This document shows, one piece after another, positions 9,054 through 20,098 of a stretch of DNA of 64,000 bases. Numbering within the stretch: position 1 is the first letter of the stretch; each line of letters opens with the position of its first letter. Origin of the DNA: Marinobacter nauticus (GTDB lineage Bacteria; Pseudomonadota; Gammaproteobacteria; Pseudomonadales; Oleiphilaceae); the NCBI RefSeq assembly GCF_003634635.1, contig NZ_RBJB01000003.1:1130715-1194714 (forward strand), given 5' to 3'. Below the pieces are notes generated by a model that saw only the letters and a program-made list of their open reading frames with translations, did not search any database and was not told where the DNA came from. Made by a program: the position numbers and the translations under genes.

Positions 9054-11463
9054 CTCACCGGCAAACGAAGCAGAACGCCTCTCTGCACTGGAAGCCACCG
9101 AGCTTCTTGATACGGCCCCAGAGGAACGATTCGACAGAATCACCCGTCTTGCAGCAAGCATGTTTGATGTACCTATCGCCTTGGTGTCTCTGGTCGACAG
9201 AGACCGACAATGGTTCAAATCCTGCTTCGGCCTGGGGGTTCGCGAAACCGGTCGAGACATTTCATTTTGTGGCCATGCCATCCTCGGCAAAGAAACGTTC
9301 GTCGTTGAAGATGCCCTGGGAGATGACCGGTTTGCGGACAACCCGCTGGTAACCGGAGAACCCCACATCCGTTTTTACGCGGGAGCCCTGCTCAGAGATC
9401 GCTCCGGTTACCACATTGGGACTTTATGCATTATTGACAAAAAGCCCCGCTGTCTGGAACCAGATGCCCGCCAAAACCTCCGAGATCTTGCCGACATCAT
9501 CGAACGCGAATTCCAGTTTCAGGAGCTGGGCAGTTATTTCAGCGAGCGCACCAAAGCACTGAATATTCTCAACGACATCGCACTGGAATCAACCGCTGAT
9601 CTAGAGCAGGCGATTGTCGACGCCCTGGAGAAAGCCAACCAATACCTTGGAACCGAAACAGGTATTGTCAGCGAAGTAACCGGCGATGCATACACGGTGC
9701 TGTGGCACCATCAGAGGCGAGATCAGACACTTGATAACGGCTTTACTATGCCGCTCGACAAGACTTATTGCTCTATTCTTCTCGAAAAAGGAGAAGTCCT
9801 GGGAATCAACCATATGGCAAAGTCCAGATACCGGGACCACGCGTGTTACCAGGCATTCAAACTGGAAAGCTACCTGGCGGCCCCTATCTGGATTGACGAC
9901 GAGTTATTCGGAACGCTGAATTTTTCCTCCCCAAAACCGCGTACCGCTCCTTTCAGTGAAACCGAAAAAATGTTCGTTAATCTGTTGGCTCGATGGATAG
10001 GGGATAGTGTTCAGAGGTCCCGCCAGGCCGAAACCCTTGAGAAACTCGTAGCCAACACGCCGGGCATGCTTTATCAATACCGGCTATGGCCAGACGGTCA
10101 CGCATCCTTTCCATTCTCGAGTGATCGTATTCAAGACATCTACGGAGTTAAGGCAGAGCAGGTTCAGAAAGACGCATCCGTTGTTTTTGAAAGAATTCAT
10201 CCAGACGATCTCGATAATATCGCCAAGAGCATTGAAGAATCTGCCAGGACACTCTCCGAATGGCATTCCCAATACCGAGTTCGGCATCGTGATGTCGGCT
10301 GGAGGTGGGTTGAGGGCAAAGCCTCTCCCGAACTTTTGGCCGACAACAGCATCGTCTGGCACGGATATATAGCAGATATTGATGAGAAAAAAAGAATCGA
10401 ACTGGCGCTGAAGGAAAGCGAAGACGAGCTCCGAAGGCTCTATGAGTTATCGCCAATCGGAATCTCGTTAAACGATTACAGCAGCGGACGATTCCTGGAC
10501 GTCAATGAAGCCTTCCTGGTGCCCACGGGGCTCAAACGAGAACGGCTTGGTGATATGTCCGTGCTTGAACTGATTCCTGATGACAGGAAACAAAAAGCAA
10601 AAGAAATCATCAAAGAGCTTCGCGAAGCCGGCCGATTCGGCCCTTGCGAACTGGAATTCATTGGCGAGAACAATACTCGATATCCTGTCGTTATCCGGGG
10701 CATGCGCATCACGAGCGTAACAGGTCGTTCTCTGGTCTGGACTCTGGTAGAAGATATATCCGAACGAAAAAAAGTGGAGAAAATGAAAAATGAGTTTATC
10801 TCTACCGTCAGTCATGAGCTCCGAACACCTTTAACCGCTATCAGCGGCTCTCTGGGGCTGGTCACAGGCGGAGCATTGGGCAGCCTTCCCGAACCTTTAG
10901 AACGCGTACTTAGCATTGCTCATCGAAACAGCAATCACCTCAGGCAGCTCGTAGATGACCTTCTCGACATCGAAAAACTCGTCTCCGGCAAAATGCGCAT
11001 GCATATCTCCAGTGAATTTTTGCCCCCTTTGCTTCATGAAATCGTAGACCGTTTAAGATCTTACGCGAGCGATAACAGAGTATGCGTGACACTGGACGAA
11101 AACATTCCTCACGTGTACGCCAACGTGGATAGGCAACGACTAACCCAAGCCCTGACCAACCTGCTATCCAATGCCATAAAGTTCTCGCCTGAAGGCAGCA
11201 TCGTATCTGTGAAAACCAGCCATCTGAAGGATCATCTTCGTATTATTGTGCAGGATGAAGGACCGGGCATTCCCGATAGTTTCAAACCTCGGGTCTTCCA
11301 GAAATTTGCCCAAGCTGACAGCTCCGATACCCGGGGTAAAGGCGGCACCGGTCTTGGGCTGGCTATCACTCAGGAAATCATGATGCAAATGGAAGGTGAT
11401 GTAGGATTCGAATCCCAAGAGGGGCACGGCGCCACCTTCTGGCTCGAGTTACCCCTGGCTTAA
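9040..11463 (+). CDS. Cytoplasmic GAF-GAF-PAS-PAS histidine kinase
   Basis: 807 residues from the ATG at 9040, preferred over 8965 because it gives the usual GAF-kinase opening (NEAERLSALEATELLDTAPE), overlaps the previous gene by only 14 bp and has GAGGTG upstream. Domains: GAF 1 (about 5-150; FDVPIALVSLVDRDRQWFKS), GAF 2 (about 180-340), PAS 1 (about 355-460), PAS 2 (about 470-580), HisKA with His592 in FISTVSHELRTPLTAISG, and HATPase with LTNLLSNAIKFS, DEGPGIP and GGTGLGLAI. No membrane segment is seen, so it senses inside the cell, perhaps redox, light or small ligands; the signal is unknown. It is downstream of, and coupled to, the membrane kinase gene. Confidence 0.9.
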   Translation: MKTPDSPANEAERLSALEATELLDTAPEERFDRITRLAASMFDVPIALVSLVDRDRQWFKSCFGLGVRETGRDISFCGHAILGKETFVVEDALGDDRFADNPLVTGEPHIRFYAGALLRDRSGYHIGTLCIIDKKPRCLEPDARQNLRDLADIIEREFQFQELGSYFSERTKALNILNDIALESTADLEQAIVDALEKANQYLGTETGIVSEVTGDAYTVLWHHQRRDQTLDNGFTMPLDKTYCSILLEKGEVLGINHMAKSRYRDHACYQAFKLESYLAAPIWIDDELFGTLNFSSPKPRTAPFSETEKMFVNLLARWIGDSVQRSRQAETLEKLVANTPGMLYQYRLWPDGHASFPFSSDRIQDIYGVKAEQVQKDASVVFERIHPDDLDNIAKSIEESARTLSEWHSQYRVRHRDVGWRWVEGKASPELLADNSIVWHGYIADIDEKKRIELALKESEDELRRLYELSPIGISLNDYSSGRFLDVNEAFLVPTGLKRERLGDMSVLELIPDDRKQKAKEIIKELREAGRFGPCELEFIGENNTRYPVVIRGMRITSVTGRSLVWTLVEDISERKKVEKMKNEFISTVSHELRTPLTAISGSLGLVTGGALGSLPEPLERVLSIAHRNSNHLRQLVDDLLDIEKLVSGKMRMHISSEFLPPLLHEIVDRLRSYASDNRVCVTLDENIPHVYANVDRQRLTQALTNLLSNAIKFSPEGSIVSVKTSHLKDHLRIIVQDEGPGIPDSFKPRVFQKFAQADSSDTRGKGGTGLGLAITQEIMMQMEGDVGFESQEGHGATFWLELPLA

Positions 11464-11472
11464 GGCTTTAAA

Positions 11473-13124
11473 ATGAGCAACGACAAACAAGAACAGATTT
11501 TCTTCAGCCTGGTGTGGCTGGCCCGGATAATCGTTTGTTTGCTCACCATAGGACTGGCTCTGGCAATCGATTCAACTGCGACAGAAAGGCATCGAGCTGA
11601 CCTTCGAGCGAAATGGCAGGAGCAAGTCGATGACCTTAGCCTGCAGCTCAGAGCCAGCATACTGCAGAATACTCAAACCGTTTGGGGACTAGCCGCCAAC
11701 GTTTCCGTGCAGCCTGACATCAACGAGACACAATTCAAACGACTCGCTTCTGTAATTTTCAAGCTGGCACCAGAACTATTGAACATCGGACTAGCACCAG
11801 ACTTCGTCATCAAGCACATCTACCCACTCCAAGGCAATCAGGCCGCTCTCGGCCTGGATCTTCGAACCCAGAGTCTTTCTCGCGAGCAAATGGCTCTGCT
11901 TCTGGAAACCCGGCGCGCCGTTTTCAACGGCCCCATAAACCTGGTTCAGGGTGGACAAGGTCTGGCTGCGCGTATCCCCATTTTCGAGAACCAATCCGAT
12001 AAACCTTGGGGGGTCATCTCCGCTATTCTGGATTTGGAGCGCCTTTATGCCTCAATCGGCCTCAACACGATGCCGCCTGAATTTCAGTTCGTCCTGTCCA
12101 CCACAGGAATCAGCAGCATTAATCAAGGCATATTCTTTGGTCCGCAGAACATCGATTGGCAATCGCCCGTTTCGTCGACCATGAGCATGCCCGGGTTTTC
12201 CTGGCACCTGTACGCTCAACCTGATGATGGCTGGCCGAATTATCCGGCCTCTCCGTGGTTGCTACGCAGCATTCTTGCCCTGACTACTCTGACCATTATC
12301 GCTGGTACCCTGTGGATTACAGCCCTCATCATCCATGATCGTAAAATGCAGCGCAGGTTCTGGGGACTGTTTGACCTGGCGCCTTTCGGCATTGCTCTCT
12401 ACGACGCCATTGACGGTGAGCTATTGCAGGCAAACCCCAGTTTCACACGAATTCTTGGATCAAAGGGGGTAGCGCTCTCCTACTTCAACGCCATCTACGA
12501 TTCATCTGGCAAACCAAAAAACTCGCAGCACGGCGTATCTTCAACACTGGCAACCCACTTCCGTTTCAATTGCTGAAGATCGCCCAAAGAAACAGCGATC
12601 AGCTGGGTTTTCTGATCAATGACCTGCTGGACATCGAGAAACTGATTGCGGGCAAGATGGATTTCAATGTGGTCGAATTTCCTGTGTCTGAGGCGATCAC
12701 CGAAAGCCTGGAAAACATCCAGAACTACGCCACCGAAAAAAACATCACTCTGAACGCACAAGAACTTTCAACAACCACGATTAAGACGGACAAACAAAGG
12801 CTGGCACAGGCACTCAACAACGTCCTGTCAAACGCAATCAAGTTCTCACCGGTCAACGGCCAGATTCGTATCTGGACAAAACCGCATGGCCAAGGGCTTC
12901 GAATCTACGTGCAGGACGAGGGACCTGGTATCGCTCCGGAATTCAGAGAGCGCATGTTCCAGAAGTTCTCCCAGGCCGACAGTTCGGATCGACGCAGCAA
13001 GGGTGGCACTGGCCTGGGCCTGGCCATCACCAAAGAGCTGATGGCCAGGATGGAGGGCGACGTCGGCTTCACGTCAGAAGCTGGCCAGGGAGCCACCTTC
13101 TGGCTGGAAGTCCCGGCCGCCTAG
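11473..13124 (+). pseudogene. Broken CHASE/PAS histidine kinase (internal deletion with frameshift)
   Basis: Two adjoining open frames look like halves of one kinase. Frame 1 (11473-12576) has a membrane helix, a CHASE-like periplasmic domain, a second helix and the first part of a PAS domain (LAPFGIALYDAIDGELLQANPSF), then runs into unrelated residues and a stop. Frame 0 (from about 12570 to 13124) resumes at AQRNSDQLGFLINDLLDIEKL and has a complete HATPase ending [11 protein letters not shown]. The rest of PAS and the SHELRTP histidine box are absent. From matching landmarks, the upstream paralogue has 465 bp between the PAS start and the RNS motif; here there are 200, so about 265 bp are missing, which also shifts frame. 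It cannot autophosphorylate. The HATPase half might still be made from a TTG start. Confidence 0.85.
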
Positions 13125-15883
13125 GCGTTTTTCAGCATCTCCCGCACCACGTAATGCAGGATACCACCATGCTGGAAATACACTGCCTCGTTGGCGGTAT
13201 CAATCCGTGACTTCAGCTCGCAGGTGTCGGTAGAGCCATCCTTGTATTTCACCGTCATGGTCAGGGTCTGGCCCGGTTTGATCTCGCCAGACAGTCCCTG
13301 AATGCTGATCGTTTCCTCCCCGGTGAGTTTCAGGCTCTTGCGATCAGTCCCCTCCGGGAATTGCAACGGCATCACGCCCATGCCAATCAGGTTGGAGCGA
13401 TGGATGCGCTCATAGGATTCCGCCACCACGGCTTTCACGCCCAGCAACCGGGTGCCCTTGGCGGCCCAATCCCGACTGGAGCCGGTGCCGTATTCCTTGC
13501 CGGCAATCACGACCAGCGGCGTGCCCTGCTCCTGGTACTTCATGGCGGCATCGTAGATGGCCATTTGTTCCCCGGTGGGCACAAATTTGGTGAAGCCGCC
13601 TTCCACGCCGTCGAGCATTTCATTGCGTATGCGCACGTTGGCAAAGGTGCCGCGCATCATCACCTCGTGGTTGCCCCGGCGGGAGCCGTAGGAGTTGAAG
13701 TCTTTTGGGTCTACCCCATGTTCCTGCAGGTATTTGCCCGCCGGGGTATCCGGCTTGAAGGAACCGGCCGGTGAGATATGGTCGGTGGTCACCGAATCTC
13801 CCAACAGCGCCAGGATGTTGGCATCCTTTATGTCATCAATGGCCTCGGGCTGTTCACCCATGCCTTCGAAGAAGGGCGGATGCTGGATGTAGGTGGATTT
13901 GTCACTCCACTCATACACCTTGCTTTCCGGCACCTTGATGGATTTCCAGATGTCGTCGCCCTCGAAGACCTCACCGTATTCCTTGCGGAACATGTCGGTC
14001 TTGACCTTCTCGACCGCTTCCGCGATCTCGGCCTGGCTTGGCCACAGGTCTTTCAGGTACACCGGGTTGCCATCCTGGTCTGCGCCCAGAGGATCCTTGG
14101 TAAGGTCCACCCGTACGTTGCCAGCCAAAGCATAGGCAACGACCAGTGGGGGCGACGCCAGCCAGTTGGTTTTCACCAGCGGATGCACCCGGCCCTCGAA
14201 ATTGCGGTTACCGGACAGCACCGAGGCCACGGTGAGATCCCCATCAGTAATCGCTTTCTCGACTTCATCCGGCAGCGGCCCGGAGTTACCGATACAGGTG
14301 GTGCAGCCATAACCCACCAGGTTGAAACCCAGTTGGTTCATGTCATCCTGAAGGCCGGCCACTTTGAGGTAGTCGGTCACCACCTTGGAGCCCGGCGCCA
14401 GTGAGGTTTTGACCCAGGGTTTGGTTTTCAGACCCTTGGCCACGGCCTTTTTGGCAATCAGGCCAGCCGCCATCATCACGCTGGGGTTGGATGTATTGGT
14501 ACAGGAGGTAATCGCCGCAATCACCACCGCGCCCGGGTCCAGCCGGGTAGATTCACCATTCATGTGAAGTGGCTGACTGGCGGGGTGTTCGAAATAGGCG
14601 CTCTGAGCACCGACCGCTGTGCCACCCCCTTCAGATTCCAGCTTGGCCTCACGGCTTTCTGCCGGGCCTTCCGAGGTTTCCATCAGCAATTCAAACGACG
14701 CTTTCATGTTGGTGAGGGCAACCCGGTCCTGGGGTCGTTTCGGGCCGGCAAGGCTGGCTTCCACCTCACCCATGTCCAGCTCCAGGGTATCGGTATATAC
14801 CGGCTCATGACCGGGCTCCCGCCACAATCCCTGGGCTTTGGCGTAGTTTTCAACCAGTTCCAGCAGTGCTTCATCCCGCCCGGTCAGGCGCATGTAGTTG
14901 ATGGTCTGTTCGTCCACCGGGAAGAAACCGCAGGTAGCCCCGTACTCCGGCGCCATGTTGGCGATGGTGGCACGGTCGGCCACCGGCATGTCTTTCAGGC
15001 CATCACCGTAAAATTCCACAAACTTGCCCACCACGCCCTTCTTGCGCAGCATTTCGGTGACGGTCAACACCAGATCGGTGGCGGTGATGCCTTCCCGCAG
15101 CTTGCCCGTGATCTTGAAACCGATCACCTCCGGAATCAGCATGGAGACCGGCTGGCCCAGCATGGCAGCTTCCGCTTCGATACCGCCCACACCCCAGCCG
15201 AGAATGCCCAGACCGTTGATCATGGTGGTGTGGGAATCGGTACCCACCAGCGTGTCCGGGTAGGCGATGGTTTTACCGTCCACCTCCTTCTGCCACACCG
15301 TTTTGCCCAGATATTCCAGATTCACCTGATGGCAGATGCCGGTGCCCGGTGGCACCACCCGAAAGTTGTCAAAGGCCTGCTGGCCCCAACGCAGGAACTC
15401 ATAACGCTCCTGGTTGCGCTCCATCTCGATGGCGACGTTTTCCTTGAAGGCAGACGGGTTACCATATTTATCCACCATAACCGAGTGGTCGATCACCAGA
15501 TCCACCGGCGATAACGGGTTGATCAGGGCGGGATCTTTACCAGCGTTCTTCACGGCCTCGCGCATGGCCGCCAGGTCCACGACCCCGGGCACCCCGGTGA
15601 AATCCTGCATCAGAACCCGGGCCGGACGGAACTGGATTTCGGTATCCGAGCCCCGGTCTTTCAACCATTGCACCATGGCATCAATGTGGGAGCGGTCGAC
15701 CGTCGTGTCATCTTCGTTGCGCAGCAGGTTCTCCATCAACACTTTCAACGAGAACGGCAGGCGGTTGAGGTCGCCCAGGGTGTCCGCTGCCTTGGGCAAA
15801 CTGTAGTAGTGGTAGGTCTGGCCACCCGCGCTCAGGGTGGAGAGGGTATTCAGGCTGTCTTTACTCAGGGATGAACTCGACAT
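13121..15883 (-). CDS. acnA: Aconitate hydratase A
   Basis: 920 residues, the length and text of AcnA/IRP1-type aconitases, which convert citrate to isocitrate in the TCA and glyoxylate cycles in the cytoplasm. The three [4Fe-4S] cysteines are visible: one in [11 protein letters not shown] and two in [13 protein letters not shown]. Other family marks are [41 protein letters not shown] and [16 protein letters not shown], and the swivel-domain [20 protein letters not shown] lies just before the ATG at 15883. Its stop overlaps the stop of the convergent kinase remnant in one CTAG. Confidence 0.97.
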   Translation of the reverse strand: MSSSSLSKDSLNTLSTLSAGGQTYHYYSLPKAADTLGDLNRLPFSLKVLMENLLRNEDDTTVDRSHIDAMVQWLKDRGSDTEIQFRPARVLMQDFTGVPGVVDLAAMREAVKNAGKDPALINPLSPVDLVIDHSVMVDKYGNPSAFKENVAIEMERNQERYEFLRWGQQAFDNFRVVPPGTGICHQVNLEYLGKTVWQKEVDGKTIAYPDTLVGTDSHTTMINGLGILGWGVGGIEAEAAMLGQPVSMLIPEVIGFKITGKLREGITATDLVLTVTEMLRKKGVVGKFVEFYGDGLKDMPVADRATIANMAPEYGATCGFFPVDEQTINYMRLTGRDEALLELVENYAKAQGLWREPGHEPVYTDTLELDMGEVEASLAGPKRPQDRVALTNMKASFELLMETSEGPAESREAKLESEGGGTAVGAQSAYFEHPASQPLHMNGESTRLDPGAVVIAAITSCTNTSNPSVMMAAGLIAKKAVAKGLKTKPWVKTSLAPGSKVVTDYLKVAGLQDDMNQLGFNLVGYGCTTCIGNSGPLPDEVEKAITDGDLTVASVLSGNRNFEGRVHPLVKTNWLASPPLVVAYALAGNVRVDLTKDPLGADQDGNPVYLKDLWPSQAEIAEAVEKVKTDMFRKEYGEVFEGDDIWKSIKVPESKVYEWSDKSTYIQHPPFFEGMGEQPEAIDDIKDANILALLGDSVTTDHISPAGSFKPDTPAGKYLQEHGVDPKDFNSYGSRRGNHEVMMRGTFANVRIRNEMLDGVEGGFTKFVPTGEQMAIYDAAMKYQEQGTPLVVIAGKEYGTGSSRDWAAKGTRLLGVKAVVAESYERIHRSNLIGMGVMPLQFPEGTDRKSLKLTGEETISIQGLSGEIKPGQTLTMTVKYKDGSTDTCELKSRIDTANEAVYFQHGGILHYVVREMLKNA

Positions 15884-16098
15884 GCGATGCCTCCTCTTCG
15901 GAAATCTCCTTTAACTATTGCATCGAATGGCGAGAGTTCAACTGCAGTCCCGTGAATGTTCCGCATTACCCCGGTGAATACTGTCAGTATCATCCGTGAC
16001 CTGGCGTATACAAGTTAAACAAAAAGACGATACTTGAGCCATTCCCGTACTGATACCGTACACACCTTAGCTTTCCCCGACTTTTACAGGAATCTCGC

Positions 16099-18999
16099 TT
16101 GCTGGCGCTTGATCATTTCTTTGTTCTGAATCCCGAGGCTGACAAACTGGTGTCGGGCCAATACGACTATGGCCTGGTGATGTTGTCGTTGCTGATCGCT
16201 GTGGGCGCTTCCTACCTGGGGCTAACCCTGGCTGCCGCTGCGCGCCGCAGCAACACCCTCTACATGCAACGGCTCCATCTGTTCAGTGGTTCAGCTGCTT
16301 TGGGCTTTGGCATCTGGTCCATGCATTTTATTGGCATGCTGGCCTTTGAAATGCCCACCCATGTGCACTATCACCCCTGGATTACCGCGCTTTCCGCCGC
16401 TCCGAGCCTGTTTGCCTCCTGGGTAGCGCTCAGCCTCCTGGCCCGGCACGACCTGACCGGGCAGCGACTGATCGGCGGTGGCGTGGTGGTCGGGGCTGGC
16501 ATCGGTGCCATGCACTATCTGGGCATGGCCGCTATGGAGATCGGGCCGGCACTTCGCTACGACCCAACGTTTTTCGCACTGTCGATTGTGGTGGCGGTGA
16601 TGCTGGGCACCCTGGCGCTGTGGATCAGCTTCGGACTGCGCCACAGAACGCGCCTGCGCGGGTACAAGCGCCGTTTACTCGCCGGTACGGTGATGGGGCT
16701 GGCCATCGCCGGCATGCATTACACTGCGATGGAAGCCGCCCGGTTTATCGGCCAGCCCGCCCCGGATTTTCTGCCCGGGAGCAACAGCCACACCATTCTG
16801 GCACTGACCATTGCTTTCGTAACGGTAACCCTCAGCCTGCTCGCATCCGGGGTCAACGCGGTAGCCCGTTATCGCGCTCTGATGAGGCGCAGCCAGGAAA
16901 CCGCCAGCGAACTGCGCACCATTGTTGATGCCGCCGTAGATGGCATTATCAAAATTTCCGATCGGGGCATTGTGCTCTCCTTTAACGAATCCGCTGAACG
17001 CATCTTCGGTTACCGCGCTGATGAAGTCGTGGGCAAGAATGTCAGCATGCTGATGCCGAACCCCCATCGTGATGCCCATGACGGTTATCTGAAAAACTAT
17101 TTGCGCACCGGAGAACGTAAGATCATAGGCTCTGGCCGCGAAGTATGGGCCCTTCATAAAGATGGCCACCAGATACCGGTTCGGCTCGGCATTGGGGAAT
17201 CCCGGCTGGGCGGCATCAGCACTTTCGTAGGCTTCATCACTGACATTTCCGAACGCCATCGAATGGAAACCGATCTGCGCCGGGCGAAAGAGGAAGCTGA
17301 GCAGGCTGCCGCCGCCAAAAGTGCGTTTCTGGCCAACATGAGCCATGAAATCCGCACCCCGATGAACGCCATTATCGGCTTCACCGACCTGGTACTGGAC
17401 ACACCGCTGGATGAAACTCAGGCACGTCATCTTGGCGTGGTGAAAACCTCGGCCCGGTCTCTGCTTAACCTGCTCAACGATATTCTGGACACCGCCAAAC
17501 TGGACGGTGGTCATACCGAACTCGAACTGCACGATTTTAGCCTGCGTCGCCTCTGTGACCAGGTGATTGCCACGCAATCCCTGAACGCGGCGCGCAAAGG
17601 GCTGTATCTGACACTGGATTATCAGGCCGGAGAATACTACCAGGGCGATCCCCTGCGTATTCAGCAGGTGGTGCTGAATCTGTTAAGCAACGCGGTCAAG
17701 TTCACCCAAACGGGTGGCGTCATCCTGCAGGTGCAGGAGCCCGCCGCGGGCAAGGTTGTTATCCGGGTTGAGGATACCGGCATTGGTATTTCCGCCGATC
17801 GCATCGACAGGATTTTCGAGCCGTTTACCCAGGCAGATTCCAGCATGACCCGACGCTTCGGTGGCACCGGCCTGGGCACGACCATTGCCCGCCAACTGGT
17901 GGAACTGATGGGTGGCACCATCAGCGTGACCAGCAGCCCGGGTGAGGGCTCGGTTTTCCAGGTAGAACTGCCCCTGCCTACCGGCCTGGCCGTGGACGAG
18001 GATACGCTGGCAGACCAGGAAGTCGCTCTTCCCCCTTTGCGCATTCTGGTGGCTGATGACGTGCCACAAAATCTCGAACTGCTGAAAACCCTGCTGCTTC
18101 ACCGCAAACATGAGGTCACCACGGCCGGGAACGGACAAGAAGCGATAGACCTCTATCGTAACCAGGTTTTCGATCTGATTCTGATGGATGTGCAAATGCC
18201 CGGAATAAACGGCCACGAAGCCACCCGGGCGATACGTCGACATGAAGCAGCCGCCCAGCGACGATACACGCCCGTAATTGCTCTTACCGCCAGCGTGCTG
18301 GAAGACGATCGGAGGCAGGCTTCGGAGGCAGGGATGGACGGCTTCGCCATCAAACCACTCAATCTGCCGGAACTCACTGCCGAGATGGCCAGAGTCCTGG
18401 GCATAGAGGCTTCGGCACCGAGCAATGCAGGTCATGATGTCGACGACAGTACGATAGATACCGTCACGCTCAGGCAGCTCTGGCCGGACGCCCAAAAACA
18501 CCTACGGGCGGCAGGACGTCTGTTGCAAGCGCCAGAGAATCAACCCGAAGCAATCCGGCTCTGCCCCGATAACCCGACAGCCGAAGCCCACCGGGTTCGC
18601 GGCATTGCCGGCAATCTGGGTTTCCGGCGTTTAGCGGCAACGCTGGCAAACCTGGAGACCCGGCTGAAATCGGAAAAACCGGTGCCGGAGGCCCTGTGGC
18701 AGGAGCTCCAGAACGATTTTGATCGGGCACGCCAGTGGCTGACCGAACAAGCAGCGGACTCTGAAACGCGCCCCGCAAGCTGGACTGAACCGGATGCCAT
18801 AGACCCGAAAACGCTGGCACAAGTGATCGAACGCCTGAGCCAGGGCGAAATTCCGGAACGCGCTATCGACCAGCTGAAGCCAGGACTGCCCACGGAGATC
18901 GCCGATGCGATGAACGAGGCTCTCGACGACTTCGAACCAGAGAAAGCGGCCGAACTTCTGATCACTTTTCGCGATACCCTGGAGGCCTCGCAATGCTGA
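16099..18999 (+). CDS. MHYT-PAS hybrid histidine kinase with REC and Hpt domains
   Basis: 966 residues. Seven membrane helices at the N-terminus form an MHYT domain, with three MHYT-type motifs (SMHFIGM, AMHYLGM, GMHYTAM); such domains are thought to bind metal and sense oxygen, CO or NO. A FixL-like PAS domain (about 270-390), HisKA (His416 in FLANMSHEIRTPMNAI), HATPase (NLLSNAVKFTQ, FGGTGLG), a receiver (Asp697 in LILMDVQMPG) and an Hpt domain (His831 in AHRVRGIAGNLGF) follow. This is a complete phosphorelay. Start is TTG at 16099 with AGGA eight bases upstream; no better ATG exists in the first helix. It overlaps the REC-HD-GYP gene by 7 bp, its likely partner. Confidence 0.92.
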   Translation: MLALDHFFVLNPEADKLVSGQYDYGLVMLSLLIAVGASYLGLTLAAAARRSNTLYMQRLHLFSGSAALGFGIWSMHFIGMLAFEMPTHVHYHPWITALSAAPSLFASWVALSLLARHDLTGQRLIGGGVVVGAGIGAMHYLGMAAMEIGPALRYDPTFFALSIVVAVMLGTLALWISFGLRHRTRLRGYKRRLLAGTVMGLAIAGMHYTAMEAARFIGQPAPDFLPGSNSHTILALTIAFVTVTLSLLASGVNAVARYRALMRRSQETASELRTIVDAAVDGIIKISDRGIVLSFNESAERIFGYRADEVVGKNVSMLMPNPHRDAHDGYLKNYLRTGERKIIGSGREVWALHKDGHQIPVRLGIGESRLGGISTFVGFITDISERHRMETDLRRAKEEAEQAAAAKSAFLANMSHEIRTPMNAIIGFTDLVLDTPLDETQARHLGVVKTSARSLLNLLNDILDTAKLDGGHTELELHDFSLRRLCDQVIATQSLNAARKGLYLTLDYQAGEYYQGDPLRIQQVVLNLLSNAVKFTQTGGVILQVQEPAAGKVVIRVEDTGIGISADRIDRIFEPFTQADSSMTRRFGGTGLGTTIARQLVELMGGTISVTSSPGEGSVFQVELPLPTGLAVDEDTLADQEVALPPLRILVADDVPQNLELLKTLLLHRKHEVTTAGNGQEAIDLYRNQVFDLILMDVQMPGINGHEATRAIRRHEAAAQRRYTPVIALTASVLEDDRRQASEAGMDGFAIKPLNLPELTAEMARVLGIEASAPSNAGHDVDDSTIDTVTLRQLWPDAQKHLRAAGRLLQAPENQPEAIRLCPDNPTAEAHRVRGIAGNLGFRRLAATLANLETRLKSEKPVPEALWQELQNDFDRARQWLTEQAADSETRPASWTEPDAIDPKTLAQVIERLSQGEIPERAIDQLKPGLPTEIADAMNEALDDFEPEKAAELLITFRDTLEASQC

Positions 19000-19979
19000 C
19001 CGACACCAAGACCCTGCTGCTGGTGGACGACGAGCCAGCCAACCTTCAGGTACTGCGCAACGTACTTTCCGACCACTACCGGCTGCTGTTCGCCAAAGAA
19101 GGTGAACGGGCGCTGGAACTGGCACGCAGCGAGAAACCGGATCTTGTTCTGCTGGATGTGATGATGCCGGGAATGTCCGGTTACGAGGTGTGCAAAACCC
19201 TGAAGGCCGGCCAGGATACCCGCGCTATCCCGGTGATCTTCGTCACCGCATTGTCTGATGCCGATGACGAGGCCCGGGGCTTTGAGCTGGGTGCTGTGGA
19301 CTACATTACGAAACCCGTGAATGCGGCAATTGTCCGGGCCAGGGTGAAAAACCATCTGTCGCTGGTGCGTATGGACGAGCTGATAGAGACCCGGCTGGCC
19401 GTCGTTCAGCGACTGGGGCGCGCGGCGGAATACAAGGACAACGAAACCGGCCTGCACGTTATCCGCATGAGCCATTTCTCGCGGTTGATCGCCCTGGAGG
19501 CCGGCCTCGGCGAAGCCTGGTCCGACACTCTGCTCAATGCCGCCCCGATGCACGATATCGGCAAGATCGGCATTCCGGACGCCATTCTCCAGAAACCTGG
19601 CAAGCTGGAGCCGGATGAGTGGGTCATCATGCAACGCCACGCGGAAATCGGGGCGGAGATCATCGGTGAAGACGGCTCAGATCTGCTTAACATGGCGCGG
19701 GAAGTGGCACAGAATCACCACGAGAAATGGGACGGCAGCGGCTACCCGCAAGGCCTGAAAGGAGCCGCTATTCCCATCTCTGCCCGGATCGTGGCCCTGG
19801 CCGATGTCTTCGATGCTCTCACCAGCGAGCGCCCTTACAAGAAGGCTTGGCCCGTAGAACAAGCAACGGATTTGATTCGCGAGCAAAGCGGCAAGCATTT
19901 CGACCCGGAACTGGTCGGAGCCTTCTTCCGCTGCCTGCCGGCGATACTTGAGGTGCGCCAGCGTTGGCAGGAATCCTGA
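18993..19979 (+). CDS. REC-HD-GYP response regulator (c-di-GMP phosphodiesterase type)
   Basis: 328 residues: a receiver domain (1-125; Asp55 in LVLLDVMMPGMSG, Lys in ITKPVN) and an HD-GYP domain (about 135-325). The metal-binding pair His187-Asp188 is in MHDIGKIGIPD, and the GYP element at 250-252 is in WDGSGYPQGLKG. All expected catalytic residues are seen, so it should hydrolyse cyclic di-GMP. The ATG lies inside the last codons of the MHYT hybrid kinase (7-bp overlap), a strong sign that the kinase phosphorylates it. Together they would lower c-di-GMP, opposing the GGDEF proteins of this window. Confidence 0.93.
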   Translation: MLTDTKTLLLVDDEPANLQVLRNVLSDHYRLLFAKEGERALELARSEKPDLVLLDVMMPGMSGYEVCKTLKAGQDTRAIPVIFVTALSDADDEARGFELGAVDYITKPVNAAIVRARVKNHLSLVRMDELIETRLAVVQRLGRAAEYKDNETGLHVIRMSHFSRLIALEAGLGEAWSDTLLNAAPMHDIGKIGIPDAILQKPGKLEPDEWVIMQRHAEIGAEIIGEDGSDLLNMAREVAQNHHEKWDGSGYPQGLKGAAIPISARIVALADVFDALTSERPYKKAWPVEQATDLIREQSGKHFDPELVGAFFRCLPAILEVRQRWQES

Positions 19980-20098
19980 TCGCGTCACAGGCGAGCGCGG
20001 CCATGTCCGCCTCTCAACTGTGAACACAGCGGGTGCGGCTCGGGTCGAGTTCTGTCATGATTGGCGGCTGATTTCTGACGGATCAGGAACTGTCTCAC

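Noticed and set aside
13778..15514. Plus-strand open frames of 208 and 316 codons
   Set aside because: Antisense to acnA, which is unmistakable; their residues show no domain and are typical G+C-rich shadows.
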